20,955 nucleotides of DNA from Apostichopus californicus (Eukaryota; Echinodermata; Holothuroidea; Aspidochirotida; Stichopodidae): positions 1 through 20,955 of the forward strand of contig JAIPMN010021855.1 in the NCBI GenBank assembly GCA_020650975.1, written 5' to 3'. Both the position numbers and the translations under genes were made by a program. Below are positions 1 through 9,898 of this stretch, one piece after another (position 1 is the stretch's first letter; each line of letters begins with the position of its first letter). The notes below the pieces were generated by a model. The model saw nothing but the letters and a program-made list of their open reading frames with translations, was not told the origin of the DNA and did no database searches.

Positions 1-194
1 AGTTACGACGAAGCTAGGGTGTGAAGAAAGAAAGAAACAACCATGAGAAGATGTTACAGACAAGACGGATGGAAACTGTTCTCATCTTATGTAGCGTTGG
101 AATTTAAAAGAAATTCCGGAATGTTTAAGGAGTTTATAGATCAAAATAGGTTAAATTTAGCCATTAGCTTGTTACATTTAGCTACAACTTTAAA

Positions 195-235
<41 letters not shown>

Positions 236-859
236 TTATCTCATCAATTTGATCAAACCTTTGAGCTTTTGCTCAAAATTGCAAACTTGTGCTAAAAAAT
301 GGAAAAATCAATTATTCCATTCAATTTTTTTGAATTTTGTAAGCGAGACAGTTCCTTCCTTTACATTTTACTATTACCCTCAAAGGTTTTATCCTCATTG
401 ATAAAATGTAACTATAACTGCACACAATCTTAATTATTGGTATCACACAGTTACACTTGGAACCAATACTGACAGGGGCCTAGTCTTAGCCAAGTCGTTT
501 GTAGTACTCTTTTTCTATCCTGCAAACTGTACATGCCTCAGAGTCAATTTCTGCCTACCACAAATGTGCTTGCCCACTGTATTTTACATGCCCGAGGATC
601 TGTCCGATACAAACGTCTCGAACATTTCTCCAAAGAGGGGCGTGAATTTATGCAAACCACAAAATCTTTATTCATATTATTGTTACGAAATAACAAACCA
701 ATCTAAGGCCAAGTGATTGTTCACTGCAGGAGGCAGGGCTTGAATAAACATTTGAGGGGGAAGTGAGCCCAATTGGCAAACCTGACTGGCTTCTTCACTT
801 TTCTGAAGCAAATCTGCCAAAATCAAAGAAAAACATAAGATAGCTTGGGAGAAATGTGC
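1..859. other. Non-coding AT-rich stretch, no gene recognised
   Basis: An open frame of 69 codons starts at 43 on the plus strand, but its last third is a run of phenylalanines read from a poly-T tract, and the rest resembles no family I know. No splice signals of note flank it. Apart from the poly-T run I see only AT-rich unique sequence here. Confidence 0.6.
199..230. repeat. Poly-T run of 32 bases
   Basis: An uninterrupted run of 32 T. It could be a plain homopolymer, or the poly-A tail of a retroposed copy inserted on the minus strand, in which case the body would lie just to the right. I see no recognisable retroposed body or target-site duplication there. Confidence 0.95.
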
Positions 860-980
860 AAGACCCTAGTATCAATCTAAAACATTGTCGTGGGCATTCT
901 TTGGGCAGTACAGCAAATAGATATGGGAAAATAGCTTTGTGAATAAGAAAGGTACCCTAGGCTGTACATACTAGGGTCTT
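860..980. repeat. Perfect 13-bp inverted repeat bracketing 95 bp
   Basis: The left arm AAGACCCTAGTAT (860-872) and the right arm ATACTAGGGTCTT (968-980) are exact reverse complements. Pairing does not continue inward or outward. It may be a small inverted-repeat element or the core of a longer decayed one. A single copy is seen in this window. Confidence 0.7.
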
Positions 981-2135
981 AACAAGACTAACAGGGGCCC
1001 TTCAGGTAACTCAGGTTTGCGATATGGTGGGGGGGGGGGGTGGCTTCGCTGTATATTTTCTGTTGCAATGGACAAACTGAGAGATTTGAAATTTATTGGG
1101 GGATGGGATAACCATTGGCCCCAGGCCCTTTCTTCAAATTGGGCCTTGCGAAAGACCTTTAATTAAGCCAATTATCAGCTGATTTAGTACATTTATGGGC
1201 AAGAATTATACAGAATGGTCCATAGTTTATATTCAACACTGTACTGCATAACCTTTACAATATAATCAAATATATATATAAAGAGACCTGTGGATTGATT
1301 TGATATGAAGTGCTCAGGATTATTGGCAAAGGCAACCAGAATAAAATTTAAAAAAAAAAAAAAATGGGGATGTAAAATTGACCTATAAATCTGTGTATTT
1401 TTAGATTTTTAATGCTTTGTCAATAAAGCAATTGGTTCTATTGTTCATATGAAAGTTGTGGAACTTGTGGTAAGCAGTAGCTTTCAAGAAAAGATAATGA
1501 AAGATAAAATAAAAATTAGTCTGACAGAAAGAAGGACATTATATCGGTGCATCATATGTCTGCCACCACAATTTTTGATCAGGTCTATATATATATTTCT
1601 TCTGTAGAAGCTGCCCTTGGGAGATGTATATCTTTTTATTTGAATTTTATTAGATAGGTATAGGTTGTGTTTACTTTCACATTATAAAGAGCAGGTATCA
1701 TTTCGCCCGCAGGCCAAATAACCCAAGCGCATGTTGTGGCATTGATCACACATAATGCATGGATTTGTAGGCCAAGTGTATCATAGATCCTCTACACCTC
1801 CTACACACGTACACCATTTTTACAAGAATTTATTCAAAGAAAGCCACAAGGTTTACATTTCCACCAGAGGTGAGTCAGAATTCATGAGAGTCAGGTATGG
1901 ATGGCTGTCGTTGCACTGTTGCAGGTAATTGTGCTCAACCTGTGATGATGACAGACAGAGTTAAGGTGATTTGGAATGTATGATGTCTGTCCTATCAAGT
2001 ACTTGCCTTTTCCTTTAGAACTCATTAGCAAGTTTATTTAAAAAAATATATATATATATCAATATCCAAACACATTGTTGAGATTCTGAAGTTGTTGTAA
2101 AGTTTTAATGTGTATATTATTATTCATAAATTCCC
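981..2135. other. Non-coding stretch with simple repeats
   Basis: No open frame or convincing exon is seen. The stretch holds a run of 12 G (1029-1040), a run of 15 A (1350-1364) and short AT dinucleotide runs near 1270, 1590 and 2045-2059. Confidence 0.6.
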
Positions 2136-2516
2136 CCCAGCAAACATATGTTTTTAAAATATCAGGAAGATGTTTGCACAAATATTGTGTTTAATATTAG
2201 TAATAATGTCTAAATAATGTTAAATGTTAAGTCGCTAGGAAAGTGGCTGGAGCATGGCTATCATAAAATGGGAAAATTGTTCATATTTTGCAGTTCCTTT
2301 CATTAATTTCTGGTTTTCTGAAGAATATTTTTAAAACATCCATAAAACATGCATGTAAAATGTTGTTTAAAAGACATTATGTAAAGTGTAAGTGAACATT
2401 TTAATGTTCTCGTATGATATTTTGTAAAAATTTTATGAAAACATTATTTAGAAATTCTTTTCTGATGACATTTCCACTATCTTTTCAAAATGTTATGAAA
2501 ACATGTGTTTGCTGGG
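2136..2516. mobile_element. MITE-like element with CCCAGCAAACA terminal inverted repeats
   Basis: The left end CCCAGCAAACATATGTTTT (from 2136) is matched in inverted orientation by the right end, whose reverse complement reads CCCAGCAAACACATGTTTT (ending at 2516), with one mismatch across 19 bases. The interior of about 340 bp is very AT-rich, with many short motifs of the AAAACAT / ATGTTTT type and no coding capacity. This is the structure of a non-autonomous DNA transposon (MITE). A clean target-site duplication is not visible; the C runs outside the left end make the exact border uncertain by about 3 bases. Which superfamily mobilises it cannot be told. Confidence 0.65.
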
Positions 2517-3494
2517 AGGTCAGCTGTCAGATCAAATCCAACAAGTCCTTTTACAAGTAGCGATGTTTGCTTTGATTTGCCACCACATCTCAATATCTTG
2601 TGCATAATTCGAGGTATATTTTGATTTACTGGAACTTATTTTTGACTAGCTAAACCCTGGTTGTTTCCATGGAGAAGATCATAGCATAAAGTGGTCTGTG
2701 ATGTCATAATGGCAAATGTTCTTCAAATATGTTTATTCTTCTATTATAATATTGTCAGTCCTCATGCATGCTCCTGGGTTGCGGGCCTAAACGTTTGCAA
2801 AACTGAGTACTGTTATATATGAATTATCAGTAATATTTAGGCCTGGACTGAGAAGCCAATATCATCCAGTCAATCGTAATAAAGAAGCATTTTCAGCCTA
2901 TATTTTAAAAGGTGAATATCTTGAAAACTGTTATAGTATTATAGCATAATAATAATAATACTAGCGCACAGATTGTCCATGTTGGTTGAACTATGACAGC
3001 TCAACGCTGAAAGTGATCCTTTAAGGCTTGTGAAAGTTTTGTTTGTATCAAATATGAGAATATTAGCGATTATCTTACAAATTTACGACAGGTGTTTTGT
3101 CTCTTAGTGGTGCAAGGAGATAGACAGACACCTTGCCTGTGATTAGCAGGTAAACTTATCTAGTATCCACAAAGTTATGGTTGAGCTATACAAATAGCCA
3201 TGCAGTTAAACTGTTGAAATTGAAAGCCCTGAGGGGCACACTGGAACAAAATTGATTCAACATTTTGACCTCAATGACCAGCCTATTTTGGTTATGTGTA
3301 TAGCATATTTGGCTAAGTTTATAACCATTTCTGGTAACAGTTATGAATTTTAGAAAATTGTATTTAAGTATGTTTATAATGTAGTTACAATTATGCATGA
3401 AATTTGTATATATGTGTGCAGGCAAAGAGTGTTTTTAATATGCACAGAGAGTGAGACAGATGGGAGAAAGCATTTTGGCAATACTGGGCAAAAA
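2517..3494. other. Mostly unique non-coding sequence
   Basis: A short TAA run lies near 2945. A minus-strand frame of 79 codons at 3186-3425 resembles nothing known and is AT-driven. An exon-like minus-strand segment at 3079-3136 is discussed under findings. Otherwise nothing is recognised. Confidence 0.5.
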
Positions 3495-3549
3495 GGGGGA
3501 GGGAGGGAAAGTAGGAGGGGAGGGAGGGAAAGTAGGGGGGGGGAGGGAT
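3495..3549 (+). repeat. G-rich tract with a 21-bp tandem duplication
   Basis: Two exact 21-bp copies lie at 3496-3516 and 3517-3537, each made of runs of 3-4 G separated by A and followed by AAAGTAGG, and they merge into a 9-G run (3535-3543). With many runs of three or more G in about 50 bases, the plus strand fits the usual G-quadruplex motif. Confidence 0.85.
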
Positions 3550-5288
3550 GGGAGAGTTGACTTCAGGAATCAGGTTGTTGATGTGCAGTAGCGTTCAAAT
3601 CGTCACCTATAGACCCAAATAAAGAACATTGTTGTGGAAACTATTGGCAAAACATAGAGGGCCATATTGTATTTATTACTATCAGAAGATGAGATTGACA
3701 ACAAATTTTCTTTCTTAGAATTGAACATAATTATCACTGGCTGTTAATGTTCATTGTTGCATAATGTTCATTTGTAAAAACATAATGCCTTATAGCATGA
3801 GGCTACCTAATTTCAGTACTTTAATTATTTACAGTCTTAAGTATGAACATGTAGCAGTAGAGCTATATATTTAACTTTCTGGGTCTTGTAGAAACAATAC
3901 ATATAACTGATAACAAATGCATAACTGTGTGTTTTACCACTTTGTAACTTTTTTTCGATCATGTTTTATGTGTTGTTTACCTCATGTTTTAATGACATTT
4001 CTAAAGACATACTATGTTACATGTTTTGAAGCTACAGACCATCTAGTACTTACTCACTCTGTCTCTCTCTCTCGTTATCGAATGGATCATGTCTGTCAAC
4101 ATATTTGTACCATGCAATGGGCGTGTAACTACACTCAGTAGTACAGTACATGCTGAGACACAAAGGCAAACCTGTACAGTACTTGTTAACATGGCAGTAA
4201 ACAGGGTCTGTTTCATGGCCAATTATTTCCTGCCTTTATCTGCACCTCTGGGGAACCCCAGTTCTACATAATCAGGACCACTAATGAGGAATATTTTGTC
4301 CCTTTTTTTCCCCTTTATTCCCTTTATGTAGATGAAAGTCAACAAAATTTAGTTGACTCTTTTAGGTTTTTTTTTTTTGGGGGTTATGTCTCAAAGTCTC
4401 CATATTTTCAGCGAACCGTCTAATGATCTGTTGATGGATCATTTACCAAACTTCAACCTGAAGCAAACTTTTGACAAATTGATCTTAAACATATTTTCTT
4501 TGTTACCAGATCCCTCCTCCTAGCTAAATTTATTGCCCAACCTACTTATTGCTCAAACTGGCCCCTGATTGAGATGCATTCTGGGAGAGGAGTAGACAGT
4601 TTTATCTGTTGGTCCCAGGGGAATTTTGTTTGGCTCCCATGTGTTGTTTTACAAAGTTGCCGGATAGAGGTATAGTCTCATGTACGGTATACATATTGAA
4701 TAGTAGTAAATACAGGAATAATTTAGTGTTCAAATTTTGTATAGCAATTTTGAGGTCTCTGAATATTGTGTCTTATAACATACTATGGTGCCTGTGTAAG
4801 AAACAAACTGCTACCCATCCTTGAACTTGTATATATACCAATTTGACCACTATGCATAACATTTTGCGATGCGATAGTGGATAAATGATTCCCTGCGATA
4901 CTGTGGACTATTATGGCATGTACCATAAGAGTACAGTACTTAATGTTACTTCCACTGTGTCTGCAGTCAGGAATGTGGATCAGTAATATTTTAGCGAACC
5001 AATAACTATAATTTCTTTGGTTTCATTTCTGATTTAGTATTCAAACTGAGTAAGTTTCATCATTGAAGGGCAGAAAATTCATTAGACATCTTATAATTAT
5101 AATATTAGTTTGAAGGAGTTTCAAAGGCAAGATGCTGGGATAATGTCTCTTTCCCATCTGAAATGGTCTTCCAAATTGTTCACAAAAAATAAAGCCAATT
5201 TGATATGATCTAAAACTGTAAAATCGGATAGCCACCCGATGTGAAGCGATATTATGTAATAAGCCATTTTGGCTGCTCCCACATGCGT
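3550..5288. other. Non-coding stretch, no gene recognised
   Basis: The short frames here (60-74 codons) overlap in different phases and match no family I know. A TC-rich microsatellite lies at about 4061-4074 and a 14-base GC-rich palindrome, CTGGGGAACCCCAG, at 4248-4261. GTACAGTAC-type palindromes recur near 4145, 4177 and 4931. I see no other structure. Confidence 0.55.
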
Positions 5289-5502
5289 GTGATTTGGTTG
5301 AGTGTTAGGTCAGTGGTTTATGCTGGTGCCTTCCAATCATAAGGTCCCCGGTTCGAATCACTCCAAGATTAATGTACGTTGACAATTCATAATCATGGAT
5401 GTTTAAATATGAATGTAAGAGACTGACTATTGTCAGCTTGCGGCTTTGATAAGCCAATGAGGCTTCTTCGTGAGTTCCTGCTTGCAGGAGGATCTAAAAT
5501 AC
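5289..5502 (+). mobile_element. tRNA-derived SINE
   Basis: The 5' part carries an internal RNA polymerase III promoter. The A box TAGGTCAGTGG (5306-5316) matches the TRGYNNAGYGG consensus at 10 of 11 positions, and the B box GGTTCGAATCA (5350-5360) sits 44 bases downstream, which is the normal tRNA spacing. The cloverleaf stems are poor, so this is not a functional tRNA. The unrelated 3' body of about 140 bases contains two hairpins, GGCTT-TGAT-AAGCC (about 5442-5455) and TCCTGC-TT-GCAGGA (about 5476-5489), and appears to end near GGAGGATCTAAAATAC. The ends are estimates; no clear target-site duplication is visible. The layout of tRNA head plus unrelated tail is that of a tRNA-derived SINE. 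The family name is unknown to me. Confidence 0.75.
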
Positions 5503-6121
5503 ATTTAGCATCCCTAACGTCATTAAATAACTGTGTTCCAGACCGATACTCCAGATCCAGGCCGATGTATCTAAAATTGTGATATCACTATAGAGGTTAC
5601 TGGTTACAATTGATCTACAATTTGGACATATATTGCAGATAGATCCAGAATAAATGCATTTAATATAGAGTAGATCTATGTAAATATTAGGATAAGTATT
5701 AAAAATCTGTATTAGAAAATTGTAGCTGCATTCTAACATGTTTGGGTGGATGCATGTGAATCAGAAGGGAAGGTGACACAGAGTGGGACAGGGATACACT
5801 GCATAGAGGGGGGGGGGGCGGATGCAAGTAGGAGGGGGAGTGGGGCTGTTGAGGATGAGTAGCAACAATATTAAAATCAACCCATGTGTATGTAAATTAT
5901 TGTGTTCATAAAGAAATATTGCAAACATGCAAATCAAATTAAAAACTCCTTTGCTGGGAAGGATTTTCCCCCATCCAAAATCTTACTGTACTGTAGACAT
6001 AGAGCTACTTGGGAACCATTTAGTACATGTTCTTGACTGATGTAGCTACCACTTAATTGTGGTCTACTCCCCCTCCCCCCCCCTCCTGTTCCCAAGATAA
6101 TAATCCTCCTTATTGTACCAC
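5503..6121. other. Non-coding stretch with G and C homopolymers
   Basis: An 11-G run (5808-5818) and a 9-C run (6075-6083) stand out. A minus-strand frame continues through 5934-6185, but it crosses the C-run as a string of glycines and is probably only partly meaningful. No gene is recognised. Confidence 0.5.
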
Positions 6122-6218
6122 CCAAAGTGTCTGTGTTTAGTTCGAGGTATTTCTGGAAAGTCTCACAAAGTTTGTCATAGCTCACAGAATCTCCACCTCT
6201 GAGTATTAAAGTATCCAG
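6122..6218 (-). other. Exon-like segment, gene unidentified
   Basis: On the minus strand a good 3' splice site (pyrimidine-rich tract ending TTTTTCCCTTACAG) precedes an open frame starting LDTLILRGGDSVSYDKLCET at 6218. The frame stays open for about 95 codons, down to 5934. A weak donor (TTGG|GTGGTA) would end the exon at 6122; another possible donor (TCT|GTGAGC) lies earlier. The predicted peptide is helical and amphipathic, slightly like the second half of a CARD or a HEAT-type helix pair, but no diagnostic residues allow a family call. If real, it would be one internal exon of a split minus-strand gene. Chance open frames of this size are common, so confidence is low. Confidence 0.25.
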
Positions 6219-6792
6219 CTGTAAGGGAAAAAGCTTTAGAAAATCATGCTTGAAGAGCGTATATATTGCCAGAAAAATTAATATGAAACTATAAATAACA
6301 CAGAAAAGTCATCAACAGCATGGACATACACTATGTGTGGTAGAAGTTGCGAGCTCACACAGAGCTGCACATGTTGTAACGAATCTTAGTTCCCAGCAAG
6401 GGGTTTCATCTTTTACACCACAAACTGTGACTATCTGTTCCAAAACTTGAAACATTTTCGTCACCGAAATCACAAGAAAAAGAATTTGTGAGATATTTGT
6501 CAACCAGTACCTCGAAGCAATTACCGAATCAGAAAGTCACAAGATGTGACATAATTTTCACGCTGATCCCCCTTCATCCAAAGTCTCCCATTTTTTCTTC
6601 ATTACTGATATATATCAACCCTGGAAGGCAACAAAAGTTACATGTCAATCAATCAAAGGCTTTAAAATAATTGATATTTTTATAATATTTGACGAAATTA
6701 AAAAATCACCCCAAGGCTGAGAAATTGTCCAATGAAAACAAGATGTTAGTAGCTATCCGGGGGATCCTGGTACCTGATAGGGAGTACCTTAC

Positions 6793-6837
6793 CTGTAACC
6801 CACAACATCAGGAATCCTAGTTCATGAACGGTTTTTT
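6793..6837 (-). other. Possible 45-nt exon, gene unidentified
   Basis: On the minus strand a good acceptor (TTCTCTCATTGGCTGTACAG) and a good donor (ACAG|GTAAGG) bound 45 bases. Only one frame is open, giving the core KTVHELGFLMLWVT. The length is a multiple of three, so the segment could be skipped without a frameshift. It cannot be joined directly in phase to the 7634-7686 segment, so either an exon between them is missing or one of the two is spurious. No family is recognised. Confidence 0.2.
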
Positions 6838-7053
6838 CTGTACAGCCAATGAGAGAAAATCATTAGTATTTACCCACTGGAGGACTGATGTAACCACAAC
6901 AGCAGAATCTCTGGTACAGGTTAGACCAGGTAGTCACAAAATGCAAGGTGCGTACGTAGGTTATGGGTGATCAGTTTGGTCAGTTTAGTTTAGTGAGCTG
7001 TGCAGATCTGAATAGAGTGTAAGATGAATAGTAATCCTCCAAAAATAGCCCAA

Positions 7054-7113
7054 TCCCCCTCCTCCCTCCCCCTTCCCCTACCCCTTCCTCCCCTTCTCCT
7101 CCTGGGAGGAGGA
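7054..7113 (-). repeat. C-rich tract, G-quadruplex-prone on the minus strand
   Basis: Repeated runs of 3-5 C separated by T, A or TT give several G runs in a row on the minus strand. The tract ends in a CTCCTCC-TG-GGAGGAG palindrome. Confidence 0.75.
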
Positions 7114-7267
7114 TATTTTCATGTACAGAAATGATTTGCTATAGTCTTTCTTGGGTCATTCATGGAATCTGTTGATGCAGACAGACTTTTTTACACTTTC
7201 AGATAGTACCCCCCCCTTTGTCCCGCCCCGACAAAACAAGAAATGGCTACATAGAGATCTCCAACCA

Positions 7268-7340
7268 ACGTGAATAACTGAGTCGGAGTTCAGGGCTTGT
7301 AACCATGAGGTCATTTGGTTTGAAGCCGTTCCCAGCAACA
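7268..7340 (+). pseudogene. Decayed tRNA-Thr(TGT)-like sequence, possibly a SINE head
   Basis: An A-box-like TAACTGAGTCGG (7275-7286) and a B-box-like GGTTTGAAGCC (7317-7327) are 42 bases apart, close to normal tRNA spacing. Between them CAGGG-CTTGTAA-CCATG (7291-7307) forms an anticodon arm with 4 of 5 pairs and a seven-base loop carrying TGT, the threonine anticodon. The T stem and acceptor stem are degenerate, so it is not a working tRNA. It may be the head of an old SINE or a lone tRNA pseudogene; I see no defined 3' body. A 61-codon minus-strand frame across it is only a shadow. Confidence 0.45.
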
Positions 7341-7633
7341 ATTGTTTTGCTCTTTACAATTTTGGGAGAAGAAAAAAACTCAACTCATCTGCATTATTTT
7401 CACCAGAACGACATCTAAGGAGTTGATATAAATTTCCCGATAACGGTTGAGGGAGAGACTGTGTGACCTCGTTAATAATTTCACAGCATCGATTTTCACT
7501 TAGGCAAGCAATTTCAACACTTTAACTTTGATCTGACCCTTCCCCAATGTCAAGACTGTCTTGGGCTCCCTGATTTTTTGAAAAGTACTATCCTGAATGT
7601 TTCAACCCCTCCAGACGATATTACTATACTCAC

Positions 7634-7686
7634 CAGGAATGTTGGAAGTAGATAAGTATTTTGTTCCCATGAGGGGAGAAAATGGT
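7634..7686 (-). other. Possible 53-nt exon, gene unidentified
   Basis: On the minus strand a good acceptor (TTACATAAATTATCTGCAG) and a strong donor (CCTG|GTGAGTAT) bound 53 bases. All three frames are open. The frame that starts with two bases of a split codon gives HFLPSWEQNTYLLPTFL and joins in phase to the segment at 7814-7876, with a 127-base intron. No domain is recognised. The value of this entry lies in the paired splice signals and matching phase, not in homology. Confidence 0.3.
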
Positions 7687-7813
7687 CTGCAGATAATTTA
7701 TGTAAAATAACTGCTTGTTGAGTATGAATATTAAGTGACCAGTATGTAACATCCTAGCAGATTTGGGGCTGTAAAGATCTTCCACAGTCTACCCAAAAGT
7801 CATGCCAAGTCAC

Positions 7814-7876
7814 TTGTCTTGATGAGCTCCCAAACTTTCTGATCTTTTTTGTAAAGAACCCCTTCTTTTTTTCTTC
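7814..7876 (-). other. Possible 63-nt exon, gene unidentified
   Basis: On the minus strand an acceptor (TGACTTTCTTTCCAG) is followed by 63 bases and a moderate donor (ACAA|GTGACT). One frame reads RKKEGVLYKKDQKVWELIKT, a charged amphipathic stretch. The single base left at the donor joins the two bases at the start of the 7634-7686 segment to make AAC, so the frame continues without a break. The donor is not strong and the family is unknown. Confidence 0.3.
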
Positions 7877-8519
7877 CTGGAAAGAAAGTCAGTATGAAAT
7901 ATGCAACTTGGGTTTGTACCATTCATGGGTTGTGAAGTCATTGTCAAGCTTGGCATATGTTTCCCTTCAGGCAACTGCTTATATTCCGTTGGGACTTGAA
8001 GTGTTCCAATCTAGCTAGGCCATTAATACCCACCAATGTTGTTCTTAGGTCATTTTGAAATCAAATATCACTGTCATATTTCAAGTCTCAGAGTAGCTTT
8101 TATTTCTCTAAATAAATGGATTGGGAGGCCAATGTGAATTGAGGTTTTTTTTTCTTTTCTTTTTTTTCAATCCCTAGATACCAATCTGCTTGTGCTTAAA
8201 GGGTTTAATATTTATTCTTTGGGTATTATAAATGGTATTGAATGGATATTACATATTAGTCTGGAGAGGAAATGTCAGCCACCCCAGTCTCCCCTGAGGG
8301 GATCTAACTTTTGAACAATTATGTTTTAAAAAAAAAAAAAAAAAGCCAGGAGAAAAGGAAGAAGAAGAAGACAAACTTTTTTATTTTTGGAATAGTTTTG
8401 GTTTGCTCAGACACTAAGTTTAAAGTGGTGCTTATACAAATTCTGTTACAGATCACCTGCTATCTGTTATTATTCTAGGGGCAAATTATATGGAGCTTGC
8501 TTGTAAAATATGTCACAGT
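7877..8519. other. Non-coding stretch, no gene recognised
   Basis: Mostly unique AT-rich sequence with T-rich patches near 8144-8168 and an A run of about 18 at 8327-8344. No convincing exon or repeat is seen. Confidence 0.55.
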
Positions 8520-8772
8520 TTGTAAATGGATGACTTTAGAGGCAGAAAATTTTGTGTTGATATATATATCATATTACTTACAAGAAAATAAAAATTAATA
8601 GTTAAAATGGTGCAGGTGATGTTTCTTTAAGCTTATTTTCAAGCTTTTCACCTTTGAAATGTATATGTTTTTCATGGTTGGAATACTCCTTTAACGACTA
8701 ATATCAGGTTGATGCCATTTTGTTTCATATTGTTTAGCGTTAATTCATGGTTTTGAAAATCTTTCTAGTAAC
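8520..8772 (+). repeat. Dispersed repeat, copy 1
   Basis: This copy aligns by eye with 13372-13591. The best-conserved block is GGATGACTTTagaGGCAGAAA near 8528-8547, followed by a matching TTGATAT, a shared ACAAGAAAATA-like block, ACTCCTTTAA (8685-8694), and a downstream GTTAATTCATGGTTTTG-like block to about 8772. The ACTCCTTTAA motif and the TAAATGGA at the left end resemble TTAA-flanked AGGA inverted ends, but similarity runs about 80 bases past the TTAA, so the true borders are uncertain. It is non-coding and probably an old transposon-derived family. Confidence 0.6.
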
Positions 8773-9017
8773 TATATACGGAGAATAGAGTAATATCGTA
8801 CGTAAACGATGAAATTGAATGTAATTTGTCTTTGAAAGAATTGAAGTATATCGTTAACATGTTATGATCTGTTTTTATAAATAAAAAAAGTCAACCGATT
8901 TTCTCTCGATTTTTGTGTTGCTTTCGAATGAGGCATTGATCTAATGATCTGTATGCAGTAGGTATACTGCAAGCAAGCTAGATTGATGGTCCTGAGATGT
9001 ATGAAGGATCATTCTTA

Positions 9018-9080
9018 TAATAATAATAAAAAATTACATTTATATAGCGCTTAATACAGTGTTTAAAGCGCTTTACAAAG
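9018..9080. repeat. AGCGCT hairpin repeat preceded by a TAA run
   Basis: AGCGCTTAA (9046-9054) and TTAAAGCGCT (9063-9072) form a hairpin within ACATTTATATAGCGCTT...AAAGCGCTTTACAAAG, preceded by a TAA microsatellite. From general knowledge, TTATATAGCGCTT...AAGCGCTTTACA sequences are very abundant repeats in marine invertebrate genomes. This is a single unit. Confidence 0.6.
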
Positions 9081-9359
9081 TAGGAAAGAGACAAAGGAAA
9101 CCAAGGGGAAAAAAGAAACTAGGAATCAAACAGAAATATTTTAAGTTGTCTCTTGAAAATACAAATGATTAAATTGTATCTTACAAAGTATTAAACTTGA
9201 CTCTGTATTTGTTAGTCATTCATGTACATTACATTACATGTGTAATGATCATGTTCGGTGGATCTCATTATAAGTCCAGTCTGCTGGTTGTGTATTTACA
9301 AACAGCTGTGTACTGTATGTATATGATCTAGGGTCTTAAATGTTACTGTTGGAAAGTGA

Positions 9360-9493
9360 AATAAATATGATGGGAAAGGAAATTATGGAAGGGGGAAGGG
9401 AAGGGTGATAAGGATTTGAGATGAGAAAGGGAGGGGGGGGGGATAGAAAGGGCAAGATAGAGGGGAGGAAAGGGGAAGGATGAAGAAGGAATG
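9360..9493 (+). repeat. Purine-rich (G/A) tract
   Basis: About 130 bases of nearly pure purine on the plus strand, including GGAAGGGGGAAGGGAAGGG and a 9-G run (9434-9442). It has potential for G-quadruplex or triplex structure. It lies about 25 bases left of the TTAA element at 9517. Confidence 0.8.
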
Positions 9494-9898
9494 ATGTCAT
9501 GATCATGTTATAATTGTTAAAGCAGCATTTTGCGTTGAGTCGCCGTTTTTCTCAATTTTTCCGAATCTATCAAGTTATTATCATAATACAATCACAAAAG
9601 ACAAAACTAAGACTTTCTCATACTTTTTTCCCCACAGCGAACGTTAATTAGCAAGTAATTAAGGCTTTTATATGATTCTGAGAAAGTGTCTCCCTGACAC
9701 ATTGAATCATTTAGTATTTATCACATGCAGCTCTACAAAACCGCCTATTCAAATTCAACCAATCAGTGAAGAGATGTTTATGTATGAGTTGGCGCTAAAA
9801 ATAGACTCATTCATTGGCATGGTAATCCCTTGCTGCAAAGCACTACTTAAATCTCCACATGGCCTAGCCAATATGCCTTATTGCATTCCCTTGAGAGA

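Noticed and set aside
43..252. 69-codon plus-strand ORF at the left edge
   Set aside because: It runs through the poly-T tract as polyphenylalanine and has no family resemblance or splice support.
6122..6218. CARD domain call for the exon-like segment at 6.2 kb
   Set aside because: The spacing of Leu, Arg-Gly and Leu-Cys-Glu is only loosely CARD-like. The upstream helices cannot be found, and the preceding in-phase segment does not look like a CARD.
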